64,000 bases of DNA from Cephalopachus bancanus (GCA_027257055.1 JAPVLO010000039.1:6354501-6418500); one strand, 5' to 3'; shown: positions 36,440-48,402, counted from the first letter of the stretch. Translations and numbers: made by a program. The notes: generated by a model not told the origin, from the sequence alone.

Positions 36440-36992
36440 GGTATTCATTATATTAAGACTTTTTTTTGTATGTCTAAGATAGTCCATAAATTTAAAAAAG
36501 ATGTATGAAGTAATCAAAGAAAACCTACTGAAGGACACAGATGACCTAAATAAAACCAACTGTATGGTCTGTTCTTAGAAAAGCAACAGTATCACAGGTA
36601 TTCATTCTTCCAGATTTAGAATATAATTCTAGTGTAAGCCTAATAAAATTCTTTTTAACTATACAAACTAATTTTAAAAGTTCATATGGAAAAATAAACA
36701 CAAGCAAGGCCAAAACATTTCTGGAAAAAAAAAGAGTAATAAGGATTAGCCTTATAAACATTAACACTTTATAGTTACAGTGGCTATAAAAGTTTAGTTC
36801 TGGCACATGGATAGGCAGAAAGCTTAATGAACTAGAGACTAGAGAGAAACTCAAATGCTATATATGGAAATTCAGAAGATTAAAAAGGTGACATTTAAAA
36901 CTATGGGGGAAAGCAGTATGGGAACAACTAGGTAGCCAGTGGGAAAACAAAAATAAACATACATACATACATGTGCACGCACATGCACACGT

Positions 36993-37033
<41 letters not shown>

Positions 37034-37239
37034 AAAATAAATTCCACAATGATTAAAAAAATTTTAATGTAAAAATAAAACTCTAGAAGAAAATATGGGG
37101 AAAATCACTTTATAATCTCAACACAGAGACAGCCTTGCTACTTATGAACACAAAAGTCACTAGCCATAAAAAAGAACAGACTACATTAAAATCAAGAACT
37201 TTTGTTCACTATAAGGTATCACTAAGCCATATATCATTA
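36440..37239 (+). mobile_element. L1M ORF2 C-terminal fragment, sense
   Basis: 'gttcatatggaaaaataaac' and 'gaaaatatggggaaaatcac' match old L1 ORF2 3' sequence. Contains a CA microsatellite. Confidence 0.6.
36995..37032 (+). repeat. (AC)19 microsatellite
   Basis: Pure AC run preceded by CATA and CACG tetranucleotides from about 36955. Confidence 0.97.
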
Positions 37240-38620
37240 TTTTTTAACAAGTTAATCCAGGCTGGGCTCGGTGGCTCAGCCTGTAACACCAGCACTTTGG
37301 GAGGATGAGGTGAGTGGATTGCCTGAGCCCGCGGGTTCGAGACCCGCCTGGGCAACCTGGCAAGACTTCATCTCTACAATAAATAAAAAATTAACCGGGT
37401 GTGGTAGTGAGCGCCTGTAGTTCCAGCTACTCGGAAGGCTGAGGTGGAAGGATCGCTGGAGCCTAGCAGGTGGAGGCTGCAGTGGCCGGGAGCGGCTACT
37501 GCACTCTGGTTGACAAAGTGAGACTTCAACTCAAAAAAAAAAAAAAAAGTTAATCCAGTGACTTTCCATCTTAAAATCTGGAGACAAATTTTCCTTAAAT
37601 GGATATCAAGTACCAGTATCTTCAAATGTTGATAAGCTGTTACATATATCCCACCAACTCACAATTTATCATATACACAACGTACTCCATTTTTCAATCT
37701 TTCACAACACATTAACAAAGTTATTAGGAAAACAGGACTACCACAACCAAAGAAGTTACAGAGTGCACACAATTCTGACAGGGAGAGCCATGATCAAGGA
37801 GTGGTTTTCTTTAGGAAACAATTCTACTAAAAAACAACATGGGAATAGAAGCAATTTTAAATGTTCAAGACATTAAGTGCAGGATTGTGATACATATTGC
37901 CACTTAGTATACTTGGCATTATAGGATATGAAAACTAACTTCCCATCTCTGGAATGTTAAGCTGATGCCCAAGACAGTCAAACCCTCCCGTAATTCAATA
38001 TTCCTACACTAATTTCTTGTTGTACCAAAAAATAAATCAGCAAATGATTTCACCTCTTTAAAAAAGGCATTTACACTTAAAAAACGGGATGAGGTGGGAT
38101 TCCCTCCTTCTTAAAAGTGTTTCTAGAGCTACTAAAAAACTTGCATTTACAAAATAGTTGAGAAAAATATTCCTCTGGATTGCATAAGAAGGGAGACAGG
38201 AACCACTGATTAGACATGGGATATATTACTTAGACTAGGCTTCTTTCTCTCCTGCTTCATCAGAGGCTGGATTCTCGGTTTAGTTTCTCCGCTTTCGGCA
38301 GGTAATTTTTCTTTAGTTTCTTGGTTAGCCACTTCAGCCTGTTTTCCCTTCCCTCCCCTTTTCCCTTTTGCTTGCACTTTTTTGTCTGATTTATCCTTTC
38401 CCGCTGCCTTCTTTGGCTTCGCTTCCACTTTTGCAGGAGCAGGTTTAGCTGACAACCGAGCCGATCTCCCCTTGGGCTTCTTTGCCACCCCCTCCAGAGC
38501 TGACCTTCCTCTTGGGCATCTTGGCGGCGGGCAGGGCATGTGCCAGGTGCCTGCAGGCGGCGGTACACGGAGAGCCTTTGCTGCTCCTTTGTCGCCCAAC
38601 CTGAGACCCGCCTGTTTTTT
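37240..38620 (-). pseudogene. HMGN1P: HMGN1 (HMG-14) processed pseudogene
   Basis: An intronless copy of the nucleosome-binding protein mRNA. The ATG is at 38519 (MPKRKVSS). After an early frameshift the nucleosome-binding and lysine-rich part is clear: RSARLSAKPAPAKVEAKPKK, then GKGKQAEVANQETKE and LPAESGETK. A second frameshift hits the acidic tail. A 3'UTR of roughly 980 nt continues to an A-run at 37240-37245 (T on this strand), split by an Alu at 37261-37546. It sits between L1 fragments. 5'UTR sequence reaches about 38620. It cannot encode HMGN1 as it stands. Confidence 0.9.
37261..37546 (+). mobile_element. Alu in the HMGN1 pseudogene 3'UTR
   Basis: Perfect 12-bp duplication aagttaatccag at 37249-37260 and 37547-37558. 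It post-dates the retrocopy. Confidence 0.96.
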
Positions 38621-38624
38621 GTTT

Positions 38625-39803
38625 TTTTTTTACGGTTGTTTTACTGGCTGTGAAGTGGTATCTCATTGTGGTTTTGATTTGCATTTCCCAACTGCTTAAT
38701 GATGTTGACCATCTTTTCATGTGCTTTTCCGCCACATATCTTCTTTGAAGTATCTATTAATATAGTCCTATGCCCACTGTCTTTGTTGAGTTGTAGGAAT
38801 ACTTTATATATTGTGGCTAGTAGATTGTCTTAGTCCATTCAGGCTATGACAAATACCACAGACTGGGTGGCTAATTTCTCACAGTTCTGGAGGTTGAGAA
38901 GTCAGAGATCAAGGTGCTGACAGATTCTGTGGCTGGTGAGGGCCCACTTCCTCATAGACAGCAATCGCACTCATGAGGGCTCCACCCCTACGACCAAATT
39001 ATCCCCCAAAAGCCTTATTTCCTAGTACTATATAGCCTCAGGTGTAAGGATTTCAACTCATGAATTTGGGGGGGGGCGCCACAAACATTCAGACCATGGA
39101 ATAGACCCTTATCAGGTATTTGATTTACAAATATTTTCTCCCACTCTGTGGGTTGTCTTTTACTCTCGATAATGTACTTTGATATACACAAGTTTTTAAT
39201 TTTGATGAAGTACAATTTATTATTTTGTTGTTGCTTGTGCTTCTGGTGTCTTACCTAGACTCCAAATCCAAGGTCATGAAGATTTACCCTTGTTTTCTTC
39301 TAAGAGTTGTATAGTTTGGGCTCTTATTTAGGTCTTTGATCTATTTTAACTTTTGTAAGTGGTATGAGGTAAAGTTCCAACTTCATTCTTTTGCATGTGA
39401 TGTTCTATTATTAATAAAGAGATTACTCTTTTCCCATTGAATGGTTTTGGCATCCATATCAAAAATCAATTGCCCATAACTGCATGGGTTTATTTCTGGA
39501 CTCTCAATTCTATTCCACTGGCCTATACATCTATCCTTATGCCAGTACCACAGTCTTGATTACTATAGCTTTGTATAAACTTTGAAATAGGGAAGTGTGT
39601 TCTTGAAAAAGAACAAAGTTGGAGGCTAATTTGGGTTTTAGGGTATTGGAGTTCCTTGCAACTCCATATAAATTTTAAAATCTATTTTTCCATTTCTGCT
39701 TAAAAAAAAAAGGCTATTGGGATTATGCTGAACATGTAGACAGTTTTGGGGAATACTGCTGTCTTAAAAATATTAAGTGAAGAAGACTCAGTTTTATGAG
39801 TGC
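38625..39803 (-). mobile_element. L1 ORF2 fragment, antisense, split by another repeat
   Basis: 'gtggtatctcattgtggttt' and 'ttctattccactggcctata' are antisense L1 ORF2/3' phrases. It is interrupted at 38828-39108 by an older repeat. Confidence 0.8.
38828..39108 (+). repeat. Old interspersed repeat, related to that at 3430
   Basis: 'cttagtccattcaggctatg', 'cacagactgggtggctaatt', 'ctcacagttctggaggttga'. Family not assigned. It interrupts the antisense L1. Confidence 0.55.
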
Positions 39804-39817
39804 CATGATCAATCTTT

Positions 39818-40108
39818 TTTTTTTTTTTTTTTTTTAGTTGGAGTCTCACTCTGTCGCCCAGACTGGAGTGTAGTGGCCGCTCCCGGGCACCACAACCTTG
39901 ACCTGCTGGGCTCCGGTGATCCTTCTGCCTCAGCCTTCCAAGTAGCTGGAATTACAGGCATGCGCTACCATGACCGGCTGATTTTTTGATTTATTGTAGA
40001 GATGAGGTCTTACTGCCCAGGCGGGTCTCAAACCCACGGGCTCAGGCAATTCACTCACCTCAGCCTTCCAAAGGCGCGGGATTACAGGCTGAGCCACCGA
40101 GCCCGGCT
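39818..40108 (-). mobile_element. Alu with perfect target-site duplication, antisense
   Basis: catgatcaatcttt at 39804-39817 and 40109-40122. Lineage-specific type. Confidence 0.96.
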
Positions 40109-40122
40109 CATGATCAATCTTT

Positions 40123-40505
40123 ATTAAGGAAAACATTGCTTTGCAGTTGAGGTCAGTATATCCACAAGGAATCTTCCTTAAACTCATCTAGCAAAACAGA
40201 GCTACATCACACAAAGACAGAACACTAAAAGAAATGCAGCATAACCTAGAGTAACTTCTGTATACTTAGTCATGTAAAAATTATTTCCCTTCCTGATTTC
40301 AACAATTTTAGCAGTATAGAAAATGGGATTATACAATAGTAAATGAAATTTAATATGATCAAAGAATTGACAAGACAATTCTCTCCTTATTCAATATGCC
40401 CTCTCTCCAATGACTGTAAAGATAAACAAGAGGGAGCTGGACAAATTTTGGCTTTGTGATTTATAATCAAACCACAGACCTGGGGCAAAGGTCTTTTAAT
40501 TCTTC
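40123..40505. other. Intronic single-copy stretch
   Basis: Nothing recognised. It holds the first copy (40422-40452) of a 31-nt sequence repeated at 41157-41187. Confidence 0.4.
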
Positions 40506-40509
40506 CTCA

Positions 40510-40818
40510 GAATTGTGGGTTTTTTAGGGGGTCAGAGTCTCCCTCTGTTGCCTTGGCTGGAGTGCAGTGGCATGATAATGGCCACCACAGCCTCAACCAG
40601 CAGGGCTCAGGCAATCCATATACCTCAGTCTTCCAAGTAGCTGAACTACAGGACAGGCACATGCCACCAAGCTTGGCTAATTAAAAAAAAAAATTTATTG
40701 TAGACACAAGGTCTCGCCAAATTGCCCAGGCTGGTCTCGAACCCCAGGGCTTAGGCAATCCTCTTGCTTCTGCTTTCCAAAAGTGTTGGGATTATAGGCG
40801 TGAGCCACCATGCCTGGC
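40510..40818 (-). mobile_element. Alu, diverged, antisense
   Basis: 'gggggtcagagtctccctct' to 'gtgagccaccatgcctggct', linker poly-A/T at 40683-40693. Confidence 0.9.
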
Positions 40819-40937
40819 TAAAATGTTTAAAACATTACCTCGTGAAGATACTGAAAGCTATCAAAAAGGAAATATTCCAGGGCAGCAAGGAAGTGAGAAT
40901 CATAGCATAGTCAACCTTTGTCTTTTACCCTGGACCC

Positions 40938-41087
40938 AAAAATGGTCTCTCATGAACTAGAAAAACTGGTGTGTGTGTGTGTGTTGTGTCTGGAGGGCAG
41001 TGGCACAATCACAAAAATGGTCTCTCATGAACTAGAAAAACTGGTGTGTGTGTGTGTGTTGTGTCTGGAGGGCAGTGGCACAATCAC
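40938..41087 (+). repeat. Exact 75-bp tandem duplication
   Basis: Copies at 40938-41012 and 41013-41087 (aaaaatggtctctcatgaac ... cagtggcacaatcac). Each contains a GT microsatellite and the first part of an antisense Alu. No difference seen. Confidence 0.95.
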
Positions 41088-41310
41088 AGCTCACTGTAGC
41101 CTTGACCTCCTGGGCTCAGACAATCCTTCCACTTCAGCATCCCGAGTAGCTGTGAAATAAATGAGAGGGAGCTGGACAAATTTTGGCATGTCATGCATCT
41201 GGCTAATTTTTAAAATTTTTTGTAGAGGTGAGGTCTTACTATGTTACCTAGGCTGGCCTCAAACTATTCTCCCACCTCAGCCCCCCCAAGTTGCTGGGAT
41301 TACAGGCCTG
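41058..41310 (-). mobile_element. Old Alu, antisense, with a foreign insert
   Basis: 'ctggagggcagtggcacaat' to 'gctgggattacaggcctggc'. Between 41153 and 41190 the normal Alu bases are replaced by a copy of sequence found at 40422-40452. Confidence 0.8.
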
Positions 41311-42258
41311 GCCAATACTAAATTCTTCACTCACTTCTACATCCATTTTCTCTTCCAGATAAACCCTGTAAAGTTTATCAAACACAAGAACAATTCTCAC
41401 CTTTTAGTATTTGAAATGTTCCTTCATCTCCTTGATTTCAGTGTTTTGGCATTGCAGTGGGTTTCTCCCTCAAATACTGGCAGGGAACATACAGTGGTAC
41501 TCCCATTATAATAACACTGACCTAGTAACATTGTTTTTGAACCCTGCCTTTCAACTTAGTCACATTAGGTGACTTCTGCCTGATTCCAGTGGAAGAGTAT
41601 GAACCCCAGGACTTCTGTTGGAGATAAGTCACAAAAGGGTCCAAGACAAGAGGGGATCCCATTGCTCACCATGGGCCAAAGAAAAAAATCGGTAACTTGT
41701 CCCAGTTATGGGTAATTTTGTTTCTTGAAGGGTGCAATTATGTCTCACTGCAAATCCCAGTTACCCCCTATCCCGCTTCTGGTATCTCTTTTATACTTAG
41801 CCTATATTATTTGCTCCACAGGTGTTGGTTAAATGCAGTGATTCTTAATCTAAAGACCATCAGAATCATCTGTGAAACTCTGAAAAGACACAGGGTGGAA
41901 ACCCTCCCCCAAGATTTATTCAGGAGGCCTAAGGGTAGTGTCCTAGCCTTTCCAGTTTAAACAATTCCAGGTGAGTCCGTTGAGAATTTCAGGTTTAAGG
42001 ACACTTCCTTCTCTAAATCATAATTCAATGAATCATTTTATGTAAATAAATAATATAGCCAGATTCTGGATTAAGGGGAGAAAAGCTGAAAGGGCTTTCT
42101 TCATTGGGTCTCTAAGAGATTTAAATCCTAAATAGGATCCAGGCACTTCATTTTCAATCTGACTGGAGAAAAACAATCTCCACCTTTACAACTGCCCTTC
42201 CCATCATCCCAGCCATGCCCACGCATATTAGTCACTTCAAGAAATTTTCTGTATCTTA
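41311..42258. other. Intronic single-copy stretch
   Basis: Nothing recognised. Confidence 0.35.
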
Positions 42259-42268
42259 TGATATTTTT

Positions 42269-42551
42269 TTTTTTTTTCCGAGTTGGAGTCTCACTCTGTC
42301 CCCAGACTGGAGTGCAGTGGCCGCTCCCGGCCACCGCAGCCTCGACCTGCTGAGCTCCGGCGATCCTTCCGACTCAGCCTTCCGAGTGGCCGGAATTACA
42401 GGCATGCGCTACCACGCCCGGCTGATTTTTTGATTTATTGTAGAGATGAGGTCTCGCTGCCCAGGCGGGTCTCGAACCCGCAGGCTCAGGCCATCCACTC
42501 ACCTCAGCCTCCCAAAGGCGCGGGATTACAGGCTGAGCCACTGAGCCCGGC
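42269..42551 (-). mobile_element. Alu with target-site duplication, antisense
   Basis: tgatattttt at 42259-42268 and 42552-42561. Very close to the lineage consensus, so probably young. Confidence 0.95.
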
Positions 42552-42574
42552 TGATATTTTTACATATTAAAAAT

Positions 42575-42660
42575 CTTGCAGGCAACCCCTTCGAGCCCCC
42601 TTCCCACTGTGGGAGCTTTTCTGCCCTCAATAAATCCTGCTTTCAAAAACAAAAAAAACA
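42575..42660 (+). repeat. Possible LTR 3' fragment
   Basis: 'gtgggagcttttctgccctc' followed by aataaa and a CA/AAAAC tail resembles an LTR R region or a retrocopied 3' end. Too short to decide. Confidence 0.3.
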
Positions 42661-43279
42661 AAAAAACTTGCTAGTGGTGAAACTTTCTCTCCCAGGGCTA
42701 ATTCCTAAACACAGAAAACAATTTACTTGGGAGCATTCCTCTCATAGTCAAGTCAATCACCCCTTTTATCTAACTCTCACACATCAAACCAGTATTTCTC
42801 CTGCCCTAAATCATCCCATAGCCAGGAAGCAAGCAACTAGAAACCACTCAGAGCCTGCTCAAATTATGTAAATTATCCAATCCTAAAAATGTTTGCTCTG
42901 CACTGACTTGCCATTCCTAAGGAAAGCCCATAAAGGTTTGGCCTAAGCTTTCCCTTTGCTCCTACTTTTTGACCAAAAACTGACACTTCCCCTTTTCTTG
43001 AGAAATTAAGTAACACATTCTTTCACATGGAGTAGTACTGGCCTCTCCATGCTGTCACTCAGTCACCTCTATAAATTAAAATCCCTAAGGCACAAATAGA
43101 CACCCTACCCCACTCATGCCTCTGAGCTGCCTACCACTCTTGTTCTATTTACTTCATTAATCCAATTGGGAACCTTATTACAAACTTAGGTTTCCAGTGC
43201 CAAAGAACAAGTAGCACTTCCTAAGACTGTCATTAAAAAACCTCTTGGAAGTCCTATTAGCATTTGAAACTCAACATTC
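42661..43279. other. Intronic single-copy stretch
   Basis: Nothing recognised. Confidence 0.35.
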
Positions 43280-44070
<791 letters not shown>

Positions 44071-44355
44071 TCCCTCCAAACCTACTTCTTCAGGCTTCTC
44101 CTGTGTCCATGACTTCAGTGACCAGGACCACACTCCACTCAGATGCTCGGGCCAGACACGTGCAAATCCCAACAAACAAGGTCATGACAATTCTAGCACC
44201 TCAATACTCCTCCATTCTCTTCACTCCCCTTCCTAATTCGGGCCACCCTCCTTTCTCCCCTAAATACAGCAGCCTCCTAACGGGGCTTTTTGCCTCCCCC
44301 GGTCTATTTTAACACCGCAATTACAACGGCTTTAAAAAAAAAAAAAAAAAGGCAG

Positions 44356-44606
44356 GGCCAGGCTCGGTGGCTCAGCCTGTAATCCCAGCACTTTGGGAGG
44401 CCGCGGATTCGAGAACAGCCCGAGCAACTTGACGAGACCTCGTCTCTACCAAAAAAAAAAAAAAAGTTAGCCAGACGTGGTAGCACGTGCCTGTAGTTCC
44501 AGCTACTTGGAAGGCTAAGGCGGAAGGATCGCCGGAGCCCAGCAGTTTGAGTGTGCCACTGCACTCCAACCTGGGTGACGGAGAGAGACTCCAACTCAAA
44601 AAAACA
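44356..44606 (+). mobile_element. Alu with deletions in both arms
   Basis: Starts ggccaggctcggtggctcag. The left arm lacks the stretch after 'gggaggcc' and the right arm is missing 'gtcgaggctgcggtggccg'. Confidence 0.88.
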
Positions 44607-44699
44607 AAATGCAATCTTCTATGGCCCCCGATGACCCCAGGTTGCAGCTCAAGCCCTGCATACGATGTACAAAGTCTCTCAGACTTCAGTCGTGGCGAC

Positions 44700-45760
44700 C
44701 CTCTCCAGTCTCGTCTTTCCTCAGCCTCTCGTCAACTCCGCCCCAGCCCGGCTGAGGACCGTGGGTATCGCCCCCGGGCCTGGCACGCGCGGCGTGAGCC
44801 TCTCTTCAGCGCGGTAGCGCCTCTCGACCTCCAGCCCTAGCCGCAGGCCCTCGACGGAGGAGGCTCCCCGGGTTCGTCGGGCCAGACTGGGTGTCTCTCC
44901 CCACCCCCTCGACTCCCGTGTGCTCCACAGGCAGGTGTGCTCCGCGGGGACCGCCACATTTCCCGAGGGAACTGTGGAGGAACCAGACTTTCACCTCAGA
45001 ACTGCGACAGTGCCTCAAGCTCACCCAGACTCCTCAACTTATTGGACTTTATCTGGGCGCAGGCGGCGGCCAAACGACCAGTCAGGCTCCACTTCCGCCG
45101 CCTCCGCCTAGCGTCGCCCGGAAGCGCTAGCCGCCGCGGGCCCGCGCCGGAGCCGCAGAGGAAGATGGGAAGCGAACCGTTCCCCCAATCCCCCGCGCGA
45201 CTGCTCTGCGCCTGCGCACAAGCAATTGTCCGCCGGTTGGGGGGAGGGGCGATGGGTGGCGCAAGCGCAGGCGCGCGGGTCTCCGTTGAGAAGGTGCCGC
45301 GGCGGCGCCGGAGGTAGGAGGAGCCGGGCTTTGGGGCTGAGCGTCCGCACTCGGGAGGAGCGGGTCCTGCCACCTCGGGCCGTTCTCGCTCTCCTCAGGG
45401 GGAAGAGCCTTTCTCACCCGCCTCCCACGCTGGTCCTGTGGCCTCGGCAGGCCCACAAGTCCCCGGGAGAGACAGGAGCCGCGTCGGGTGGAGAGGGTTC
45501 AGGGCCCGTCTGGAGGGAGGAAGGGTGGTGGATCCAGATACCCGCGAGGGTTACGGCCCGGGGCCGGTCCGGCGATCCGGATTCTCCGCCTGGCTTTAGA
45601 GCCGTCAGACCTTGGTGGCTCTTACCCAAACGGCTCCCTCAGCCCTCTTTCCGTTCGCCGCGGGTTTGGGGGGAAGCGGGCGGGTCCGCCCCGCACCGAT
45701 CCATTCATTCATTCATTCACTCATTCATTCATTCCGCGCTCGCCGCGAGCCAGGCGCCTT
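44700..45760. promoter_or_regulatory. CpG-rich bidirectional promoter of SLX4 and upstream DNASE1 transcripts
   Basis: The only dense CpG stretch in the window. Contains an NRF1-like palindrome TGCGCCTGCGCA at 45207-45218, a second one within gcgcaagcgcaggcgcgc at 45259-45276, ETS-like sites ACTTCCG at 45091-45097 and CCGGAAG at 45118-45124, and a GC box (ggggaggggc) at 45241. No TATA box. DNASE1 points away to the left, SLX4 to the right. A possible SLX4 exon 1 donor is GAG|gtagga at 45314. That DNASE1 transcripts begin here is inferred from the human locus. Confidence 0.8.
45702..45735 (+). repeat. (CATT)n microsatellite
   Basis: About eight CATT units with one CACT variant, at the right edge of the CpG island in SLX4 intron 1. 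Confidence 0.95.
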
Positions 45761-45914
45761 GGTAGGTTCGAAGCTGGGGAGGCACAAGTGCCCTGCTTTC
45801 TGGAAACCTGCGATCTTGTAGGACCCGTTGTATCATTCAGTAAATATCGATTGAGCACCTATAGGAGACGAACTGTTTTAAGACTCCTATCCACAGAGAT
45901 GTGGAGACACCACC

Positions 45915-46015
45915 ATTGTGAAGGGTGGCATTGGTCCTAGCCGCTCCCCACCTTCCACAGGATAAAATTCAGTTTGCTTAGCCTTCCAGGCCTTTGGGAG
46001 CTGACCTCTGCCTCT
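45915..46015 (-). repeat. L2-like relic
   Basis: 'ggataaaattcagtttgctt' and 'ccaggcctttgggagctgac' recall the L2 LINE. Old and short. Confidence 0.4.
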
Positions 46016-46229
46016 CCCTGCATCCTTCTCGCCGACCACTTTGTGTTCATTCTGATTATACCAAACTCTTTGCAGTTCATGAATTCAACGAATGGTTGTT
46101 GAGCACTTATTACAAGTCAGGCACTGGATCAGCCAAAGAGAATACAAAGTAAAATAGAGGGGTTTGTGTCCTCCTGAAGTGTTGAGCTTAGTGGAGGGAC
46201 ATAATAAGTCGATGAATAAAAATATAAAA

Positions 46230-46470
46230 GTGGATCCTCTGGAACCACACTGCCTGGGTTTAATCCCAGCCCTGCCGTTTCAAAAAACGGTGTGAACTTG
46301 AGCCAGTTTCTCATTCTGCTTTTGCCTGGTTCCTTGCTGTAAAGGGAGGGAGGATGGCATTAGATTCTACTATATAGGATTGTTAAAAGGATTAAATGAG
46401 TTAGACTTGAAAAGCAAACAGAACAGTGCCTGGCACACAGTAAGCATTCAGTAAATGTTATCTGTTACAT
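46230..46470 (+). repeat. MIR element
   Basis: Nearly full length: 'actgcctgggtttaatccca', 'aggattaaatgagttagact', 'aacagtgcctggcacacagt' and 'aagcattcagtaaatgttat' are MIR landmarks in the correct order. Confidence 0.88.
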
Positions 46471-47215
46471 ATGATTATAATCTGTTACAAATGCCAATGT
46501 GAAAAGAGTGGGTGATGATACAGATTACAGTGGGGGTGGAGAAGTTCTATTTAAAGGATTAAGGGAGACTTCTCTAAGGAGGAGACATGGAAGACGAGAA
46601 TGAACCAGCCATACAAAGTTGATTCTAGGTAGGAGTATCTACCCAGTTCTGGAAAATGAAATGATTAATCAGATTACTCGGACAGTGGCAACTGCATTGG
46701 TGTTATTTGAAATGAAGAACTTTCTGACACTGGATCATTGTTTTGATTTTTAAACCCTACTAAGCTTTGTGCCAAAGTATATAACCATGCTCATAAGCCC
46801 CAAACTGTGCATATAGTATTACAGTTGTCTGAGTTTGGAGAGGTCTTGTTGGGCTGAGAAGACAAAGATAAGTGACCTTTTCTCTCCTGAGTGTTCATGA
46901 GCATATACTTTTACTGTCTCTCATGTTGCAATATTTGCAGATAGAACCTCTAATAACTGGGGGTTTTAGGTGTATGGAAGATAGTTTTCCTAGATTTGGG
47001 GATCATCCGGTTTTTGTGGCAACTGTCCTTCATGGGGTTTGTTTCCCAAATTTCAGTAAATTAATAATAAAAAAAAACTCTCCCAAGATGCACATTTTTT
47101 GCCTGTGGCAGAATATGCTTTGACAGGTTTCTAGGTCTCTCTTCAGTTGTGTTGTGATGTCTGGTAGGACAATTAGACTGTTAATCAGGCTGTATTTAAC
47201 AGGTGTATTGTTACT
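46471..47215. other. SLX4 intron 1, single-copy stretch
   Basis: Nothing recognised. Confidence 0.4.
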
Positions 47216-47219
47216 CTTT

Positions 47220-47504
47220 TTTTTTTTTGAGTTGGAGTCTCACTCTGTCACCCAGACTGGAGTGCAGTGGCCGCTCCTGGCCACTGCGATCTCGACCTGC
47301 TGGGCTCTGGTGATCCTTCCACCTCAGCCTTCCAAGTAGCTGGAACTACAGGTGCGTGCTACCACGCCCGGCTAATTTTTTATTTATTGTAGAGATGAGG
47401 TCTCACCAAGTTGCCCAGGTGGGTCTCGAACCCGCAGGCTCAGGCAATCCACTCACCTCGGCCTCCCAAAGTGCTGGGATTACAGGCTGAGCCACCAAGC
47501 CTGG
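47220..47504 (-). mobile_element. Alu in SLX4 intron 1, antisense
   Basis: Poly-T, 'gagttggagtctcactctgt', ends 'gagccaccaagcctggctgg'. Lineage-specific type. Confidence 0.94.
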
Positions 47505-47605
47505 CTGGTCTTAAGACTTGTCCCTTACCCCACATGCCCTGGAAGAAATGGTATAAAATGACAATATCTGTCTAATTACACTTGCATGCGTCTGGTTTTC
47601 CACAG

Positions 47606-48402
47606 ATGTGAAATTTAATGAACCACATGTGCTTTATCACCATGGAGATCTTGGAGAATCATCTGAACACCAACTTCTTATGTATTCTAAATCTCAGAGG
47701 CATCTACTGGATGATAAAAGATTCATTTGTGAACTTTAACAGAGCGAAGCTTTAAACGTGTATTTAACCATAGACCCAATTTGAAAAGATATTTAAATCA
47801 TTGTTTAACCATAGGCCCAATTTGAAAAGATATTTAAATCATTGTGCAGAGGAAAACTTTTTGTTCAATTGTGAAACTCACCAAGTATCTAAGTGAGAAG
47901 TAGAGAGAAACTTTAAATGAAGCTGTGAGTGTGAATGAGGCTCAGCTAGCCTCATACTTGTGTCCACTTTCTCTTCTGTGTAAATGCCCCTAGATTGACC
48001 CTCACTCTTCTAAACACCAGCCTGAAACCTTTAAAACTGATCAGATGATGGATGAGTCAGATGAGGATTTTAAAGAACTCTGTGCCAGCTTTTTCCAAAG
48101 GGTGAAAAAACATGGAAACAAGGAAGTGCCAGGAGACAGGAAGACACAAAAGGCCTCAAATAGCACTCAGATAAGAAGCAAATCGAAAAGAACCAAACAA
48201 ACTGCTACCAAGAGCAAAACCCTTCAAGGCCCCACAGAGAGGAAACCTCGGTCCGGCAGTCAGGCCCCTAGGACTAAAAGGCAAGGGGCAACCAAGTCGC
48301 AAGCAAGTGAAACAGCTCTTGCTGTGAATGGGGAGGGAGGTGTGCTTGCTCCTGCTCCAAATCAGCCTGTGCTCTGGGAAAGAGCACAGAACACCCAGAC
48401 AG
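47606..48402 (+). CDS. SLX4: SLX4 exon 2 (5'UTR to 48044, coding 48045-48402)
   Basis: The probable acceptor is tggttttccacag ending at 47605 (inference). Coding starts with tandem ATGs ([20 protein letters not shown]). Upstream, the frame has a TAG at about 47990. The region resembling the human N-terminal extension (aatgaggctcag at about 47932) is broken by a 2-nt shift and this stop, so 48045 is the only usable start. Donor gtgaga after ACA-G. Confidence 0.9.
47764..47845 (+). repeat. 41-bp tandem duplication upstream of the SLX4 start
   Basis: Units at 47764-47804 and 47805-47845, beginning ttaaccata and ending aaatcattgt, with a single A/G difference. Lies in the probable 5'UTR part of SLX4 exon 2. 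Confidence 0.95.

Noticed and set aside
44806..45373. Long antisense frames in the CpG island that might be a DNASE1 leader protein
   Set aside because: High GC makes long frames by chance; any DNASE1 leader exon here would be non-coding in the human arrangement.
45226..45765. 179-codon frame across the CpG island
   Set aside because: GC-rich stop-poor sequence at the promoter; no homology or conserved motif, several overlapping frames are equally open.
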